Below, one piece after another: positions 25,117-34,254 of a stretch of DNA of 64,000 nucleotides; positions within the stretch are counted from its first letter, which is position 1; the number at the start of each line of letters is the position of its first letter. Below the pieces are notes generated by a model that had not been told where the DNA came from, did no database searches, and saw only the letters and a list, made by a program, of their open reading frames with translations. The stretch is taken from the NCBI GenBank assembly GCA_045633415.1, contig JAZQYH010000012.1:1-64000 (forward strand), given 5' to 3'. The DNA is from RGIG3102 sp045633415. Its GTDB lineage: Bacteria; Bacillota; Clostridia; Oscillospirales; Ruminococcaceae. The position numbers and the translations under genes are program-made.

Positions 25117-26001
25117 ATGCTGAAATTTAGAGATATTGAGATAAAGGATTATGAAAAAGTATCACAGCTTTTCATAGCATCTGGCATTGAAAACTGCGAG
25201 CATTGTTTTTCGACAATGCTTATATGGTCAAAGCGCCACGATGTTAAGATAGCTGTTGAGCAAAACACTGTTTTTATGCGCTCCTTTGGTAAAGAACATG
25301 TTTGGTATCTTTACCCACGGGGTGACATGGATAAAAAACAGGCTATAGAAAAAATAATCGCAGATGCTGATGGTAAAAAAATCAGCATCTACGGTATTGA
25401 TGAAAGCAATGCCCTGTTTATGCAGAATGAATTTGGCGGATTGTTTAATGTTACAGAAGACAGAGACGGCTCTGATTATCTTTATAAAACAGAAGATTTA
25501 GCCACACTGAAGGGCAAAAACTACCAGAAAAAACGTAATCACGTTTCACGTTTTGTCAGAGAAAATCCTGACTATAAATTTATAAAAATTACAGAAGAGA
25601 ATATTCCACAGGCGAAACAGTTTTTATATGACTGGTGCAACCGCTACAATGCTGACAATAGCTGGGACCTTGTAAGTGAACAGCAGGGTATAGAACTATT
25701 ATTGGATAATTTTGATTATCTGAATCTTCTGGGGGCTATGATAGAAACAGATGGTAACATTGTTTCATTGTCGATAGCGGCACCTATAAATGAAAATATG
25801 GTGGATGTCCTGGTAGAAAAAGCATATCACGATGTAAATGGTGCCTATGCCATTATAAATCGTGACTTTGCTGCGAATTGTTTTGGCTCTTTCCAACTGA
25901 TTAACAGGGAAGACGATATGGGGATGGAAAATCTGAGAAAAGCAAAACTCAGCTACTTCCCATATGAAATAAGAAAGAAATATCTGGCACAAACCAGATA
26001 A
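25117..26001 (+). CDS. DUF2156 (phosphatidylglycerol lysyltransferase C-terminal-like) protein
   Basis: The 294-residue protein is a two-lobed GNAT-fold DUF2156 member: KKRNHVSRFVRENPDYKFIKI near 138-158 and the conserved end AYAIINRDFAANC...FQLINREDDMGMENLRKAKLSYFP near 248-289. In MprF the same fold moves an amino acid from tRNA to a lipid; here there are no membrane segments, so a soluble acyl or aminoacyl transfer is the likely chemistry. No ribosome site precedes the ATG, which fits coupling to tmk three bases upstream. Confidence 0.85.
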   Translation: MLKFRDIEIKDYEKVSQLFIASGIENCEHCFSTMLIWSKRHDVKIAVEQNTVFMRSFGKEHVWYLYPRGDMDKKQAIEKIIADADGKKISIYGIDESNALFMQNEFGGLFNVTEDRDGSDYLYKTEDLATLKGKNYQKKRNHVSRFVRENPDYKFIKITEENIPQAKQFLYDWCNRYNADNSWDLVSEQQGIELLLDNFDYLNLLGAMIETDGNIVSLSIAAPINENMVDVLVEKAYHDVNGAYAIINRDFAANCFGSFQLINREDDMGMENLRKAKLSYFPYEIRKKYLAQTR

Positions 26002-26013
26002 ACAGGAGAAAAA

Positions 26014-26829
26014 ATGCAGTTTTTAAAAGCTACAACAGAAGATATGCCACAGGTAAAGGAGTTGTGGACACAGATGTTTGATGATGGAACCCCTGGTTTT
26101 CCAGACTTTGTGTTTTCTTCCTGTAAACCAGAAAATTTTTATATCGCAAAAGACGGAGAAACTGTTGTTTCAATGCTGATTTCTATGGCTGATATGGAAT
26201 ATAAGGGTTGTAAAGGTTTCTACCTTTACTCTGCGTGTACTATGTCAGAATACAGAGAAAAAGGCATTATGAAGGAACTTGTGGCCTTCACTCTGGAAGA
26301 TAAAAGAAAACAGGGCGTTACATTCTGCGTTTTAATGCCAGCCAGTGAAAATCTGTTTGATTTCTGGGCAGGACTTGGCTTTACAAACATCAGCAAAGTA
26401 CGCCGTTGCAATCTTGATATAAAGAAAAACATCTGGACAAATGCACAGTTTGATATTGTGACAGCCTCACGTTTTAAAGGCATGAGAGATAAATTCTGTG
26501 ATGAGCCATTTGTGCATTACACTGCCAAAGGCTATGAATCTTTTGCGTACAGCCATTATATTTCCGGTGGCAGTACTGCAGAAACAGAAGATGCCTATGC
26601 TGTGTATTATGCAGAGGGTGATACCCTGCGAGTGGTAGAACTGCTGGCAGTGTCCACCAACCACGCTGTAAAGCTTTTACAGGCCATAAGAGAGAAAACA
26701 GGCTGTGAAAAAGCAGAAGTTTATCTTTCGCCACAGTCCAACCTTTTCCTCGGTGAAGGAAAACTGGAAAATGACTGTGCAGTTTATGGTATAAACGAGG
26801 AAATTTATACTGGTCTTATAATTGAATAA
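26014..26829 (+). CDS. GNAT family N-acetyltransferase (Eis-like layout)
   Basis: A 271-residue protein with an N-terminal GNAT domain. The acetyl-CoA loop is YREKGIMKELVAFTLED near 85-101, preceded by FYLYSACTMSE, and a motif-B segment FWAGLGFTNIS near 117-127. The C-terminal half is a second GNAT-like lobe, a layout seen in larger acetyltransferases of the Eis-like kind. The substrate is unknown. ATG follows ACAGGAG. It lies 12 bases behind the DUF2156 gene in the same transcript as thyX-tmk. Confidence 0.8.
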   Translation: MQFLKATTEDMPQVKELWTQMFDDGTPGFPDFVFSSCKPENFYIAKDGETVVSMLISMADMEYKGCKGFYLYSACTMSEYREKGIMKELVAFTLEDKRKQGVTFCVLMPASENLFDFWAGLGFTNISKVRRCNLDIKKNIWTNAQFDIVTASRFKGMRDKFCDEPFVHYTAKGYESFAYSHYISGGSTAETEDAYAVYYAEGDTLRVVELLAVSTNHAVKLLQAIREKTGCEKAEVYLSPQSNLFLGEGKLENDCAVYGINEEIYTGLIIE

Positions 26830-26935
26830 AACATATTATAGTTAGGCACCTAAAATTTTTGATTCCATTTACAGAAATTTTGTGTTAAAATGTTAGTATT
26901 AATTTAAATTTGAAAAAGTATCAGAGGTGTTTAAA

Positions 26936-28324
26936 ATGAGTTCTTCAACTAAAACAGTTGAACAAAAGAGGGAAGAGCGCCGCAAGTTTATGCTTGAAGG
27001 AAATCTTTTGAAAGTTATTCCTGTTATTGCATTGCCACAGGTTGTTTCAATGCTGATTGACTCCCTCTACAATATGGCTGACACATACTTTGTTAGCCAG
27101 TTAGGTAAAGCCGCTACTGCCGCTGTTGGTGTTAACGACTCCCTTATGATGATTATGCGTGCCATTGCTCTTGGTTTTGGTATGGGTGCGTCCAGCTACA
27201 TTTCCCGTCAGCTTGGTGCTAAAAACCACGATGAAGCATCACGTGCTGCATCTACCACTTTGTTCACAGCCATGGGTATAGTTGCATGTATTGCCGCTGT
27301 GTTCTATATGTTCCGTGAACCACTGGTTATCCTTTTGGGCGCTACAGAAACATCAAAAGTATTTTCTATCGAATATGCGTCATGGATTCTGTTCTCCGCA
27401 CCAATCACAGCTGCTACAGTTTGCCTTTCACAGACTCTCCGTGCAGAAGGCAGTACCACATTCTCCATGATTGGTTCTGTTTCAGGCTGTGTTATCAACA
27501 TCTTCCTTGACCCATTGTTTATCAATGTGTTGGGTATGGGTGTTGCTGGTGCTGCTATTGCAACAGGTATTTCCAAATTTATCTCAATGATTATTCTGCT
27601 GATGCCATACTATCAGAGAAAATGTATTATTGATATCAAACCAAAATTCTTTACACCTAAAAAGGATCTTTACGCAGAAATTGCACGTATGGGTATACCT
27701 ACAATGCTGCGTACCAGCCTTATGTCCATCTCCACAATCACAATCAACCGTACAGCCGCCACATTTGGTGACGCAGCCCTTGCAGCTATTTCAGTTGCAA
27801 ACAAATCCCTGCGTTTTGTAGGTAGTGCAGTTATGGGCTTTGGTCAGGGCTTCCAGCCAATCGCTGGCTTCTGCTGGGGTGCTAAAAAATACAAACGTGT
27901 TAAAAAGGCATTCTACCTTACAAGCCTTATTGGTGTAGTTCTTTGTGCTACACTCGGTACATTCCTGTTTGCTTTTGCAAAACAGGCTATTACAATCTTC
28001 ACACCTGAAGTTGACGTTCTTGACATAGGCATGCTGCTTATCCGTTCACAGTGTGTTGTTCTGCCAATGCATGTGTGGGTAATGATTGCCACAGGTCTTT
28101 TCCAGGCTCTTGGCAAACCATTCCAGGCTGGCTTCCTTGGCCTTTGTCGTCAGTTGTTCTCATTGCTTCCATGTGTAATCATTATGACACATTTCTGGGG
28201 TCTTACAGGTCTTTCACTGGCACAGGCAGCTTCAGACGTTGTATCCTTTACATTTGCACTTATCATGGTTATCCCTATGATGAAAGAGCTTAACAGACGT
28301 GCAGATACAGAAGGCGAAGATTAA
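26936..28324 (+). CDS. MATE family efflux transporter
   Basis: A 462-residue multidrug and toxin extrusion-type antiporter with 12 predicted membrane segments in two related halves. The first half begins LLKVIPVIALPQVVSMLIDSLYNMADTYFVSQLG (near 22-55), a hallmark of the DinF/NorM-like MATE proteins of Clostridia. It would export cationic compounds in exchange for sodium or protons. ATG at 26936 is chosen; a GTG three codons earlier is part of the GAGGTG ribosome site. It is 107 bases away from the upstream gene. Confidence 0.93.
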   Translation: MSSSTKTVEQKREERRKFMLEGNLLKVIPVIALPQVVSMLIDSLYNMADTYFVSQLGKAATAAVGVNDSLMMIMRAIALGFGMGASSYISRQLGAKNHDEASRAASTTLFTAMGIVACIAAVFYMFREPLVILLGATETSKVFSIEYASWILFSAPITAATVCLSQTLRAEGSTTFSMIGSVSGCVINIFLDPLFINVLGMGVAGAAIATGISKFISMIILLMPYYQRKCIIDIKPKFFTPKKDLYAEIARMGIPTMLRTSLMSISTITINRTAATFGDAALAAISVANKSLRFVGSAVMGFGQGFQPIAGFCWGAKKYKRVKKAFYLTSLIGVVLCATLGTFLFAFAKQAITIFTPEVDVLDIGMLLIRSQCVVLPMHVWVMIATGLFQALGKPFQAGFLGLCRQLFSLLPCVIIMTHFWGLTGLSLAQAASDVVSFTFALIMVIPMMKELNRRADTEGED

Positions 28325-28353
28325 TCCCCGTTTTTATAAAGAGGAGAATTAAA

Positions 28354-29436
28354 TTGAAAAAAATTATTGCTCTTATCTTTGTGCTGGGCATAGTTGTGGG
28401 TGGTGCTCTGGGCTTTTCAGCTCTGGGCGACATCAATGGCTCTGATAAACCTGGCACAGAAGTTACAATCGATGTTCCAAAAGGCAGTGGTGCCAATGCT
28501 ATCGGTCAGATTCTGGCTGATAATGGCGTGGTAAAAAACAGCCTTTACTTCAAACTCTACACTAAAATGAACCCACCACAGAATCTTCAGTACGGTCAGT
28601 TCACTCTGGATACAAATATGTCCTATGAACAGATTATTCAGGTTCTCAGCACAGTACAGGATTTACGTCCTACAGTTACTGTTACTTTCCCTGAAGGTTT
28701 CACTCTTATTCAGATGGCACAGCGCATGGAAAACAATGGTCTGTGTACTGCACAGGAGTTTATTGACGTTGCCAACAATGGCGATTTCAGCCAGTTTGAA
28801 TTCTGGAATAAAATCAAAGAACATGAACACAAGTTTATGAAAGGCGAAGGCTATCTTTACCCAGATACATACGAATTTTATGAAGATGATACTGTGTACA
28901 ACTACGTTGAAAAAATGTACGAACATTTTGACAACCAGATTACACAGGAAATGTATGACCGCATGGATGAAATTGGCATGTCTCTGGACGAAGTAATCAC
29001 ACTCTCATCCTTTGTACAGGAAGAAGCAGGTCACGAAGAAGACCAGAAATATGTTGCAGCCTGTCTGCGCAATCGTCTGGAACCAGGCTCTACACAGCCA
29101 CTGCTGGAATGTAATGTTTGCAGTTATATCAACGAACCAGGCAACTATGTTTACGACTATATCGTTACGTACTATGGCGGTGTAAACAAGGTGCCAGCAG
29201 GTATGATGGCGGCATACGATACATACAAAGTAAGAGGCCTGCCACCGGGACCAATTTCCAACCCTGGCATCACAGCTATCAAAGCAACTCTCTGGCCAGA
29301 TGAAGGCTTTATGGCAGATGATTACTACTTCTTTGTAACAGACCTTACAGGTAAATACTGGTATGCACAGACATATTCACAGCATCTTGTAAACTGTGAT
29401 AAAGCATGGTCTGTAAATGCATCCCTTAAAAAATAA
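28354..29436 (+). CDS. mltG: Endolytic murein transglycosylase MltG
   Basis: The 360-residue product is a YceG/MltG-type enzyme that cuts nascent glycan strands at the membrane. A single N-terminal membrane helix (about 3-23) is followed by a LysM-like part (VPKGSGANAIGQILADNGVV) and the YceG domain with FPEGFTLIQMAQRM, LYPDTYEFYEDD near 169-180, and the catalytic Glu in SSFVQEEAGHEED near 216-228. The TTG start follows GAGGAG. It is 14 bases before a U32 gene; in Bacillus the mltG homologue yrrL heads a cluster with the same kind of gene. Confidence 0.94.
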   Translation: MKKIIALIFVLGIVVGGALGFSALGDINGSDKPGTEVTIDVPKGSGANAIGQILADNGVVKNSLYFKLYTKMNPPQNLQYGQFTLDTNMSYEQIIQVLSTVQDLRPTVTVTFPEGFTLIQMAQRMENNGLCTAQEFIDVANNGDFSQFEFWNKIKEHEHKFMKGEGYLYPDTYEFYEDDTVYNYVEKMYEHFDNQITQEMYDRMDEIGMSLDEVITLSSFVQEEAGHEEDQKYVAACLRNRLEPGSTQPLLECNVCSYINEPGNYVYDYIVTYYGGVNKVPAGMMAAYDTYKVRGLPPGPISNPGITAIKATLWPDEGFMADDYYFFVTDLTGKYWYAQTYSQHLVNCDKAWSVNASLKK

Positions 29437-29450
29437 TAAAGGATTAATTT

Positions 29451-30668
29451 ATGAACAAAGTTGAACTTTTGTCACCAGCTGGTGATATTGAGCGTCTTAA
29501 ATACGCTTTTGAATACGGTGCAGATGCTGTTTATCTGGGTGCAGAAGAATACGGCATGCGTGCCGCACCAAAAAACTTTACACTTGACCAGCTGCAGGAA
29601 GCTGTAGATATTGCAAACAGTCTTGGTAAAAAGGTTTACCTTACACTGAACACAGTGCCAACAAATGAAGAAGTGGTAAGAATGCCAGAATTCATTAAAA
29701 AAGTGGCAGATATCGGTGTTCATGCTGTTATTGTTGCAGATATCGGTGTTCTTGCAATGGTTAAAGAAATTGCACCTGATATGGAAGTGCATGTTTCCAC
29801 ACAGGCAGGTATAGTAAACTATGTTTCTGCAAATGCCGCATATAAACTGGGTGCAAAACGTGTTGTTCTGGCAAGAGAACTGTCTTTTGAAGATATTATC
29901 ACAATCAGAAAAAACACACCTGCAGACCTTGATATTGAATGTTTTGTACACGGCGCTATGTGTATGTCTTTTTCTGGCAGATGTCTGCTGTCCCACTATC
30001 TGACAAACCGTGATGCTAACCGTGGTGAATGTTCACAGCCATGTCGCTGGGAATGGACACTGCACGAAAAAACACGCCCAGGTATGGAATATGATATCGG
30101 CGAAAACGAAGGCGGTACATACATTATGAACGCCAACGACCTGTGCATGGGTCCTTATGTTGATATGCTGATTGAAGCAGGTATCTCCAGTCTTAAAATC
30201 GAAGGCAGAGCAAAAAGCTTCTACTATGTTGCATCAGTAACATCTGCATACAGAAAAGCAATCGATTCTTACTATGCGAATCCAGAAAACTGGCTGTGTC
30301 CACTGGATGTAATGGATGAACTGACAAAAACAAGTCATCGTCGTTACTCCACAGGCTTCTATTTCGGCCCAGAAAACGCTATCCAGACAACAGATACTTC
30401 TTCTTACGTAAGAGAATATGACCTGCTGGGTGTAGTTGAAGACTGGAAAGACGGTGTTCTTTACTGTTCACAGCGTGGTAAATTCAACCTTGGTGATGAA
30501 ATCGAAGTGTTACAGCCAACAGGCGATACACTGAAATTTACTCCAAGCTGGATTAAAAATGCTGAAGGTGAAGAAGTACAGTCTACACCACATTCAAAAA
30601 TGTCATTCACAGTTGACTGTCCGTTTGAAATCAGACCAATGTCAATTATGAGAAAAAAAGCTGAATAA
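29451..30668 (+). CDS. U32 family protein, TrhP/YrrO-like (tRNA U34 hydroxylation)
   Basis: A 405-residue U32 protein. It begins VELLSPAGDIERLKYAFEYGADAVYLG and carries the family signature ECFVHGAMCMSFSGRCLLS near 163-181, followed by Cys-rich NRGECSQPCRWEW. These cysteines bind a cluster in the tRNA-hydroxylating members (TrhP; yrrN/yrrO in Bacillus), which use prephenate to hydroxylate uridine 34. The mltG neighbourhood matches the Bacillus yrrL-yrrO cluster, although the trmR-like methyltransferase gene between them is missing. Older peptidase annotations are probably wrong for this branch. Confidence 0.87.
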   Translation: MNKVELLSPAGDIERLKYAFEYGADAVYLGAEEYGMRAAPKNFTLDQLQEAVDIANSLGKKVYLTLNTVPTNEEVVRMPEFIKKVADIGVHAVIVADIGVLAMVKEIAPDMEVHVSTQAGIVNYVSANAAYKLGAKRVVLARELSFEDIITIRKNTPADLDIECFVHGAMCMSFSGRCLLSHYLTNRDANRGECSQPCRWEWTLHEKTRPGMEYDIGENEGGTYIMNANDLCMGPYVDMLIEAGISSLKIEGRAKSFYYVASVTSAYRKAIDSYYANPENWLCPLDVMDELTKTSHRRYSTGFYFGPENAIQTTDTSSYVREYDLLGVVEDWKDGVLYCSQRGKFNLGDEIEVLQPTGDTLKFTPSWIKNAEGEEVQSTPHSKMSFTVDCPFEIRPMSIMRKKAE

Positions 30669-30674
30669 AAAATT

Positions 30675-30706
30675 AAAGGCGACACTTTTTAGTGTCGCCT
30701 TTTTTG
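30675..30706 (+). terminator. Intrinsic terminator of mltG-U32
   Basis: Perfect 12-bp stem AAAGGCGACACT / AGTGTCGCCTTT with a TTTT loop, followed by TTT. Confidence 0.92.
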
Positions 30707-30756
30707 GTGCTATGCAAAAGGAATTAATTGTTTAAATGTATGTTTTAAAAATGATT

Positions 30757-32034
30757 TCATCTCTTCTTTATCATACCATAGATACTGCATACAAGCAGAA
30801 GAGAGATATTAATCACAGCCATTTTAATATCCATCCCCTTTAAAGACTGTATCACTACAAATATTTCTGCCACAGCGCAGAACAAAACGATTGCAAAATA
30901 AAAGGGGCGAGGAATATGATAGTGGGATTTTTCCCATTCTTTCTGAAAAATAAAAGGGAAGTTAACAGCTGAAATAATCAGCAGGATTGCTGACAAAGCC
31001 CCCAGTGCCATAGTAATGCTGGCCACCTGTGCCACAGAAATACCGCTTACGACAGGCAGGGCACCTATTATAAAAATAATGGCTATAGCTACATAATATG
31101 CACCGAACCTGTTCTGTTTTGCCAGCCATTTGGGTAGCCAGCCTTCTTTTACTCCGGCCATTACAGGCAAGGCAGAGTCCATTATACCAGCATTCATGGT
31201 TGTCAGCAGTGCAAATACAGGACCGAATATAATAAATAAATTATAGAACAATGGTGAAAAAACAGCCTTTGCTGTAACGGTCAGTGTATTTCCAGCTGTT
31301 TGTTCCAATGGTAATACAGCACCACTGGCAAAGCCTACTGCCACATAAATCAAAGTTGTTATTCCAGAAACTGTTATCATGGCAAGGGGAATGTTCTTTT
31401 GTGGAGATTGGGTTTCGGTTGAATAATTTGCAAGGGAGGCTATTCCGTCACAGGCATAACTCAACAGTACCACAGCTGTAAAAAATCCGTTTAAACCGCC
31501 TGTAAACATTTCGGAAGAAGACAAATCCATATAGCCTGTTTGAGTATTGGCTATACATACTGATGAAAATGCACCCAGAGCAAACAGTAAAAGGGGAGTA
31601 GCTATACTTTGAATTCTGCTCATCACATCTATGCCAAAAAGATTTGCAGCACAGAAAAACGCCCAGATAAGCAAGGTGACAAATTTGCTGTTGCTGTCAG
31701 GAACAAAATCTGCGATATAACTGCACAGTGCTATTACAGCTGTGCCACGCCGTGACCAGTTCAAAAGGCTCGATAAAGTGATAAGCCCACCATATTTCTG
31801 CCCTGCACAGCGGGTGATTATACCATATCTGCCGCCCTTTACCTCGATGGCAGATGTAATGAATATCACCGGTAAAATACGGATAAATGATAAAATACAG
31901 GCAACAAGAAATGCCAGCCATACGGAATAGCCTGTAACAGCCAACCGACTACCCACAATACTTACAACACCTGCGCCTATTACATGGCCTGTTCCTATCC
32001 ATACCAGTTGTTTCAAATCTAATTTTGGGTTCAT
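30757..32034 (-). CDS. APC family amino acid permease
   Basis: A 425-residue membrane protein with about 12 membrane segments. The first helix has the broken GTGHVIGAGVVSIVGSR (15-31) expected in APC transporters, and the sixth-helix region contains AVVLLSYACDGIASLANYSTETQSPQKNIPLAM, a typical APC substrate-site helix and loop. It probably imports an amino acid with protons, but which one is not visible. ATG follows TATGGAG. It resembles the permease at 46936-48249 in outline, so the two may be distant paralogues. Confidence 0.88.
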   Translation of the reverse strand: MNPKLDLKQLVWIGTGHVIGAGVVSIVGSRLAVTGYSVWLAFLVACILSFIRILPVIFITSAIEVKGGRYGIITRCAGQKYGGLITLSSLLNWSRRGTAVIALCSYIADFVPDSNSKFVTLLIWAFFCAANLFGIDVMSRIQSIATPLLLFALGAFSSVCIANTQTGYMDLSSSEMFTGGLNGFFTAVVLLSYACDGIASLANYSTETQSPQKNIPLAMITVSGITTLIYVAVGFASGAVLPLEQTAGNTLTVTAKAVFSPLFYNLFIIFGPVFALLTTMNAGIMDSALPVMAGVKEGWLPKWLAKQNRFGAYYVAIAIIFIIGALPVVSGISVAQVASITMALGALSAILLIISAVNFPFIFQKEWEKSHYHIPRPFYFAIVLFCAVAEIFVVIQSLKGMDIKMAVINISLLLVCSIYGMIKKR

Positions 32035-32073
32035 ATTTTCTCCATAGTTTTATTTTAATTCTATGCAGAAATC

Positions 32074-32109
32074 AAAAATAAAAAGCACAGAGTTTTCACT
32101 CTGTGCTTT
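32074..32109 (-). terminator. Intrinsic terminator of the EFR1 ferredoxin gene
   Basis: Perfect 12-bp stem AAAGCACAGAGT / ACTCTGTGCTTT with a 4-nt loop; on the minus strand it is followed by TTATTTTTG. Confidence 0.9.
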
Positions 32110-32125
32110 AGTCGGTATTATGTAA

Positions 32126-32914
32126 TTACATCCAGTAAAGGTTTTCTTTGTCTGGGCTGCCAAATGCATTGATACAGAATTCCTGTGTTTTCTTGAATGC
32201 TTCCTGTGTAAATTCTTTTGCGCCAACTGGGCATTTAACTACACAGCTGTTACATTTAAGACAGAAAGATGCATCTTTTGCAAATTCTTTAGGGTCGTCT
32301 TTGCTGATAACGCCGTTTGGACAAGTATCTGCACACAGCATACAGCCGATACATGCGTCGCTTGTAGCTGGCAGAAGTGTGTTTGGTGCGCCGCCTTTTT
32401 CTTTGTATGGTCTTGCGCCTGGGATTGTACCTTCTGGCAGTTTTTTGCCTTCTTTGGAAACAACCAGTTTGATAAATTCTGCAGCACCTTCAAGGTCTTC
32501 TGCATCTGGTCTGTGGCCAGCAATCTGGTCGGAGAATGAGTGTCTGCCGATAACTGCGCCGCCAGCAATTACTACAAAGCCCTGTGCGTTCATCATATCT
32601 TCCATTTCAACAACTGCGTCGTCATAGTGGCGGTTGCCGTATGTACCGATAACTACACATGGTGTTTCGTCACCTTTAAGTGCTTCTACATATTCCAGAC
32701 AAACTGTTGGGATTCTGCCGCCGTAGATAGGCAGTGCCAGAATAACAAGGTCTTCTTTACCAAAAGCTGGTGCTTTTTCTGGGTTTCTGTTTTCAGGTTT
32801 TGTGAAATCATATTCCACTACTTCTTTTTCCAGTGCTTTGCCCATAGCCTGTGCATATTTTTTACTTACATCAGTTGCACTGAAATAAACGAGATTTACC
32901 TTTTTAAATTCCAT
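32126..32914 (-). CDS. EFR1-type flavodoxin-ferredoxin electron carrier
   Basis: A 262-residue soluble redox protein. The N-terminal half is flavodoxin-like (LVYFSATDVSKKYAQAMGKALE, VILALPIYGGRIP, VIGTYGNRHYDDA), able to hold FMN. The C-terminal half has two [4Fe-4S] motifs, Cys188/191/194/198 and Cys218/221/224/228, each in CxxCxxCxxxCP form. This layout is called the EFR1 ferredoxin family in anaerobic Clostridia; it likely shuttles electrons, partner unknown. ATG follows AAAGGAG. Single-gene unit with its own terminator. Confidence 0.92.
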   Translation of the reverse strand: MEFKKVNLVYFSATDVSKKYAQAMGKALEKEVVEYDFTKPENRNPEKAPAFGKEDLVILALPIYGGRIPTVCLEYVEALKGDETPCVVIGTYGNRHYDDAVVEMEDMMNAQGFVVIAGGAVIGRHSFSDQIAGHRPDAEDLEGAAEFIKLVVSKEGKKLPEGTIPGARPYKEKGGAPNTLLPATSDACIGCMLCADTCPNGVISKDDPKEFAKDASFCLKCNSCVVKCPVGAKEFTQEAFKKTQEFCINAFGSPDKENLYWM

Positions 32915-32984
32915 ATTAATTCTCCTTTAACGTCCTTTAGTTGTAATCAACTGTCTTTTTAAATTATAGCATAATAATATTATT

Positions 32985-33425
32985 TTAGCAATAATCACCA
33001 GCGTTGGAAAAACAGGCGAGGGCAAGTTTTGAATAATATATATCTTTTTCTTTTCTTCGGTCGGTGGAATAATAAAATGTACTCATATCATCCCCGTCGC
33101 AGGACGACAGGGCAGTAATATCAAAAGAGGGGACATAAATACCACAGAATTTTTCTTTGCCAAAACAATCATCTATAATCAAAAACGTATGGGATTTATG
33201 CATATACAGTTTTTGTATATATTTATAAATAAAATTTTCACACCGCCCAGAGAAATCGTTAAGTAAAAGGCAATTCACACAATGCAGTTTTTCACCAGCA
33301 AAAGATTCTGCTTTTTCTTGGTTTATGAGGTTGCGGTAATAGTTAAAACCATATAGGCACAGCTGAACACCTGCATCGAAATATAGCATTTTATTGTAAA
33401 ATCTGTGTAAAAACAATTTATTCAC
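32985..33425 (-). CDS. Cys-rich hypothetical protein, unrecognised
   Basis: A possible 146-residue protein in a stretch with no other gene. It is rich in Cys, Tyr and Phe (for example LHCVNCLLLNDFSGRCENFIYKYI and LIIDDCFGKEKFCGIYVPSFDITALSSCDGDD), with no membrane segment and no known motif. The frame stays open to a TTG at 33515, but a GTG at 33423-33425 is preferred because TAGGGGTG lies eight bases upstream. It could be a real lineage-specific gene or a chance ORF; base composition is more AT-rich than its neighbours. No terminator is seen after it. Confidence 0.45.
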   Translation of the reverse strand: MNKLFLHRFYNKMLYFDAGVQLCLYGFNYYRNLINQEKAESFAGEKLHCVNCLLLNDFSGRCENFIYKYIQKLYMHKSHTFLIIDDCFGKEKFCGIYVPSFDITALSSCDGDDMSTFYYSTDRRKEKDIYYSKLALACFSNAGDYC

Positions 33426-33532
33426 ATAATTCACCCCTACTAATATAGTATGTAATGTTATGTTTGTGTGATAATCTGTTTGTAAAAATTCACAATCATG
33501 CATAGTATTTTTCAATATTTTTGTGCATTTGT

Positions 33533-33562
33533 TTGAAAAAAATTCTTGTATTATTTTATACT
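33533..33562 (+). promoter_or_regulatory. Possible promoter of pduL
   Basis: TTGAAA at 33533-33538 and TATACT at 33557-33562 with 18 bases between, about 80 bases before the pduL start. Confidence 0.4.
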
Positions 33563-33639
33563 TGTAATATTTGTTTTTTTACTGTATTATTATTTATAGC
33601 GAAAAATAAAAAATTAAATTTTTCTGGAGGAATTTTACA

Positions 33640-34206
33640 ATGGCAAAAGTTTTACTTGAAACATCTGCAAGACACATTCACCTTTCACAGGAACATGTTG
33701 ATATACTCTTTGGTGCTGGTCACCAGCTCACACACAAAAAAGACCTTTCTCAGCCAGGCCAGTTCGCTTGCGAAGAAAGAGTAACAGTTGTTGGTCCAAA
33801 AAAAGAAATTAAAAACGTTTCTATCCTTGGTCCAGTTAGAAAAGAATCTCAGGTTGAACTGTCTGCAACAGACGCTCGTTCTATCGGTCTGAATGCACCA
33901 GTTAGAGAATCTGGCGTTCTGGAAGGTTCTGCACCTTGCAAACTGGTTGGTCCAGCAGGTGAAGTTGATCTGGAATACGGTGTAATCGTTGCAAAACGTC
34001 ACATCCACATCACACCAGAAGATGCACAGGCTTTCGGCGTTTCCGACAAAGAAATCGTTAAAGTTAAAGCTGATTCCGAAGGCAGAAGCCTTATTTTCGA
34101 TGACGTTGTAGTTAGAGTTTCTGCTTCTTACGCAACAGCTATGCACATCGACACAGACGAAGCTAACGCTTGCGGTGGCGCAACAGTTGGCGAAATCGTT
34201 AAATAA
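33640..34206 (+). CDS. pduL: Phosphate acyltransferase PduL
   Basis: A 188-residue PduL-type phosphotransacylase, unrelated in sequence to Pta. It interconverts acyl-CoA and acyl-phosphate. The two zinc-binding motifs that define it are present: ARHIHLSQEHVDILFG near 10-25 and AKRHIHITPEDAQAFG near 116-131, in the duplicated beta-barrel. Here it stands alone, with no microcompartment shell genes and no N-terminal encapsulation peptide, so it may serve the general acetate pathway. Acetate kinase is not in the window. ATG follows TGGAGG, and a strong terminator closes the unit. Confidence 0.94.
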   Translation: MAKVLLETSARHIHLSQEHVDILFGAGHQLTHKKDLSQPGQFACEERVTVVGPKKEIKNVSILGPVRKESQVELSATDARSIGLNAPVRESGVLEGSAPCKLVGPAGEVDLEYGVIVAKRHIHITPEDAQAFGVSDKEIVKVKADSEGRSLIFDDVVVRVSASYATAMHIDTDEANACGGATVGEIVK

Positions 34207-34223
34207 TTTTATTTCACAAAGTT

Positions 34224-34254
34224 AAAGACTGCTCGAAAGAGCAGTCTTTTTATT
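34224..34254 (+). terminator. Intrinsic terminator of pduL
   Basis: Perfect 11-bp stem AAAGACTGCTC / GAGCAGTCTTT with a GAAA loop, followed by TTATTTT. Confidence 0.92.
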
